A DNA stretch of 22,586 bases, from the NCBI GenBank assembly GCA_028064935.1, contig JAPTWT010000158.1:1-22586 (forward strand). The letters are read 5' to 3'. The translations under genes and the position numbers were made by a program. Below the pieces are notes generated by a model. The model had not been told where the DNA came from and did not search any database. It saw only the letters and a list, made by a program, of their open reading frames with translations. Below, piece by piece: positions 21,720 through 22,586 of this stretch. Numbering within the stretch: the stretch's first letter is position 1; each line of letters begins with the position of its first letter. Source of the stretch: Gammaproteobacteria bacterium (lineage in GTDB: Bacteria; Pseudomonadota; Gammaproteobacteria; Acidiferrobacterales; Acidiferrobacteraceae).

Positions 21720-21741
21720 AAGTATGGGCGCGGGGGAAATT
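21720..21741 (-). repeat. Dispersed hairpin element, shortened copy L
   Basis: Minus strand: AATTTCCCCCGCGCCCATACTT. The AATTTCCCCC half is conserved; the other half has lost its final G's. It lies at the right edge of the SIR2/GIY-YIG cargo. Confidence 0.6.
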
Positions 21742-21765
21742 CCGGCCTATAATCACTTGGTTCAC

Positions 21766-21793
21766 TAGACAATCGGCCTCAGCAATCTACAAT
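21766..21793 (+). promoter_or_regulatory. Probable sigma-70 promoter of the parB-like gene
   Basis: TAGACA (21766-21771) and TACAAT (21788-21793) are each one base from consensus, with a 16 bp spacer. They are about 63 bp before the start codon. Confidence 0.6.
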
Positions 21794-21855
21794 TGCGCTT
21801 GATAATCGGGGATGCTGCGAACGCTCGATACGGCCGACAATTCGGGGGGCTTCTT

Positions 21856-22586
21856 ATGACCGACAACATCGTTCAGGTACCTGTTTCCCAACTCTGCGTT
21901 TCCGAAACTAACGCGCGAAAGGACAGCGAATCTGGGCAGGAGGACGCCGACATAGCCGGCTTGGCGCAGTCCATTAGGGAGCATGGGCTTCTTAACCCCT
22001 TAACCGTTCGGGCGCTACCGTCCGGGGGCTATGAGATCCTAGCCGGTCAACGGCGATATCTCGCGTGTTTAAAACTGGGGATGTCAGAAGTGCCCGCAAT
22101 GGTGCGTAAGGTATCGGACTCTAAGGCGGTGGCGCTGTCTCTCATCGAGAACGTCCAACGCGCAGACATGCACCCGATAGATAAAGCGCACGCATTTGCT
22201 TCAATCCGCGATCACTATCATGGCGATATGCAGCGCGTGGTCGACGAGACTGGAGTAACGAAGGCTACAATCCGTAGATATTTGGACCTTCTCAGCCTGC
22301 CACCAGATTTGCAAGAAGAGCTTGGCACTGGCCACGGGTCCGCGGGCGTCGGTGCCATGGCGAATATCGCCAAAAACTTCGATGACCCGGATGACATGCG
22401 AGAAGCCTGGAATCAGATTGGGGGGTTTACGCAAGATATCCAGTCCGAGATCTTAAAGCGGTCTGGCGGGGACATTGAGAACATCCCGGACCTTGTCATG
22501 CAGGCGAGCGAAGGCGCATTCGATATCCACGCGTGCGGTACTGGCGTGGGCGACTGCCCCCACATTCCTGAGGCCGATTGTCTAGT
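21856..22586 (+). CDS. ParB/KorB-family nuclease-like partition or regulatory protein (partial)
   Basis: The gene runs off the right edge after 243 codons. The N-terminal ParB domain is clear: IVQVPVSQLCVSETNAR, DIAGLAQSIREHGLLNPLTV, YEILAGQRRYLACLKLG (the GxRR box that binds the CTP phosphates in ParB), and LIENVQRADMHPID. A KorB-type HTH follows (VVDETGVTKATIRRYLDLLS). The visible end has several Cys (HACGTGVGDCPHIPEADC), as in many plasmid ParB-like proteins with a Cys-rich segment. It may partition the element or control genes. Its ParA is not adjacent in the window; the ParA-like ATPase at 14081 is in another operon. The ATG follows CGGGGGGCTTCTT, a weak ribosome binding site. Confidence 0.85.
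   Translation, partial: MTDNIVQVPVSQLCVSETNARKDSESGQEDADIAGLAQSIREHGLLNPLTVRALPSGGYEILAGQRRYLACLKLGMSEVPAMVRKVSDSKAVALSLIENVQRADMHPIDKAHAFASIRDHYHGDMQRVVDETGVTKATIRRYLDLLSLPPDLQEELGTGHGSAGVGAMANIAKNFDDPDDMREAWNQIGGFTQDIQSEILKRSGGDIENIPDLVMQASEGAFDIHACGTGVGDCPHIPEADCL

Larger units (their letters stand above)
21542..21855. other. Intergenic region between GIY-YIG and parB-like genes
   Basis: This ~310 bp gap holds GC-rich DNA (21542-21700), which in one minus-strand frame reads like a C-terminal fragment (ANAFAPLLEEAEREAKERSE), a possible gene remnant without start. A hairpin CCCGGC-ATGC-GCCGGG lies near 21665-21680. Element copy L and a parB promoter follow. Confidence 0.5.

Noticed and set aside
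2550..21741. Interpretation of the dispersed elements as a CRISPR array
   Set aside because: Copies are hundreds to thousands of bases apart with genes between them, and no cas genes are present; kept only as a resemblance.

Overview
The window looks like part of a conjugative plasmid or integrative conjugative element from a GC-rich proteobacterium. The case rests on a MobF (TrwC/TraI-type) relaxase-helicase, a TrwB-type coupling protein, a ribbon-helix-helix relaxosome-type protein, a ParA/StbB-type ATPase, a TopB-type topoisomerase III, an ArdC-like antirestriction gene, a phage-type adenine methylase and a ParB-family protein. An Acidithiobacillus-like or other gammaproteobacterial host is only a guess from composition and module style. 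No mating-pair-formation (T4SS) genes and no replication initiator lie in the window.

Layout. Bases 1-15425 are almost all minus-strand genes packed end to end, many overlapping by ATGA or GTGA, so transcription runs from high to low coordinates. In that order they are: a 118 aa putative DNA-binding protein, an 84 aa protein, the ParA/StbB ATPase, a 230 aa membrane protein, the RHH protein, the coupling protein, two small membrane proteins that resemble the coupling protein's own membrane domain, the relaxase, an outer-membrane beta-barrel candidate, small genes, a glycine-zipper lipoprotein, further small envelope and soluble proteins (three not detectable without considering very short ORFs or overlapping starts), topB, two more envelope genes, a 99 aa gene, an HTH-methyltransferase fusion and a partial ardC-like gene. 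Bases 15426-16528 are non-coding and rich in repeats (iteron-like repeats, a 64-65 bp tandem array, dyads), and are the best candidate for oriT or oriV. Bases 16529-19472 hold four more minus-strand genes, ending upstream with an OmpA-like/beta-barrel protein that is a paralogue of the earlier barrel. Bases 19601-21541 are plus-strand, visibly AT-richer cargo: a SIR2-like protein (probable phage defence) and a GIY-YIG nuclease. A plus-strand parB-like gene runs off the right edge.

The most striking feature is a dispersed ~26 bp element present about 12 times, always in the same orientation. Read on the minus strand it is AATTTCCCCC, a short variable loop, then GGGGTGA. It usually starts at or inside the stop codon of one gene and forms a hairpin upstream of the Shine-Dalgarno of the next. 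It divides the region into gene modules, brackets the SIR2/GIY-YIG cargo, and in two genes is read through as protein (ISPAAHR). It resembles a solitary type I-E/IV-like CRISPR repeat or an integron-like boundary, but no cas gene or integrase is visible. Other notable structures are a ~245 bp imperfect palindrome over the ardC-like start, and a strong promoter with an embedded palindromic operator ahead of the 140 aa gene.
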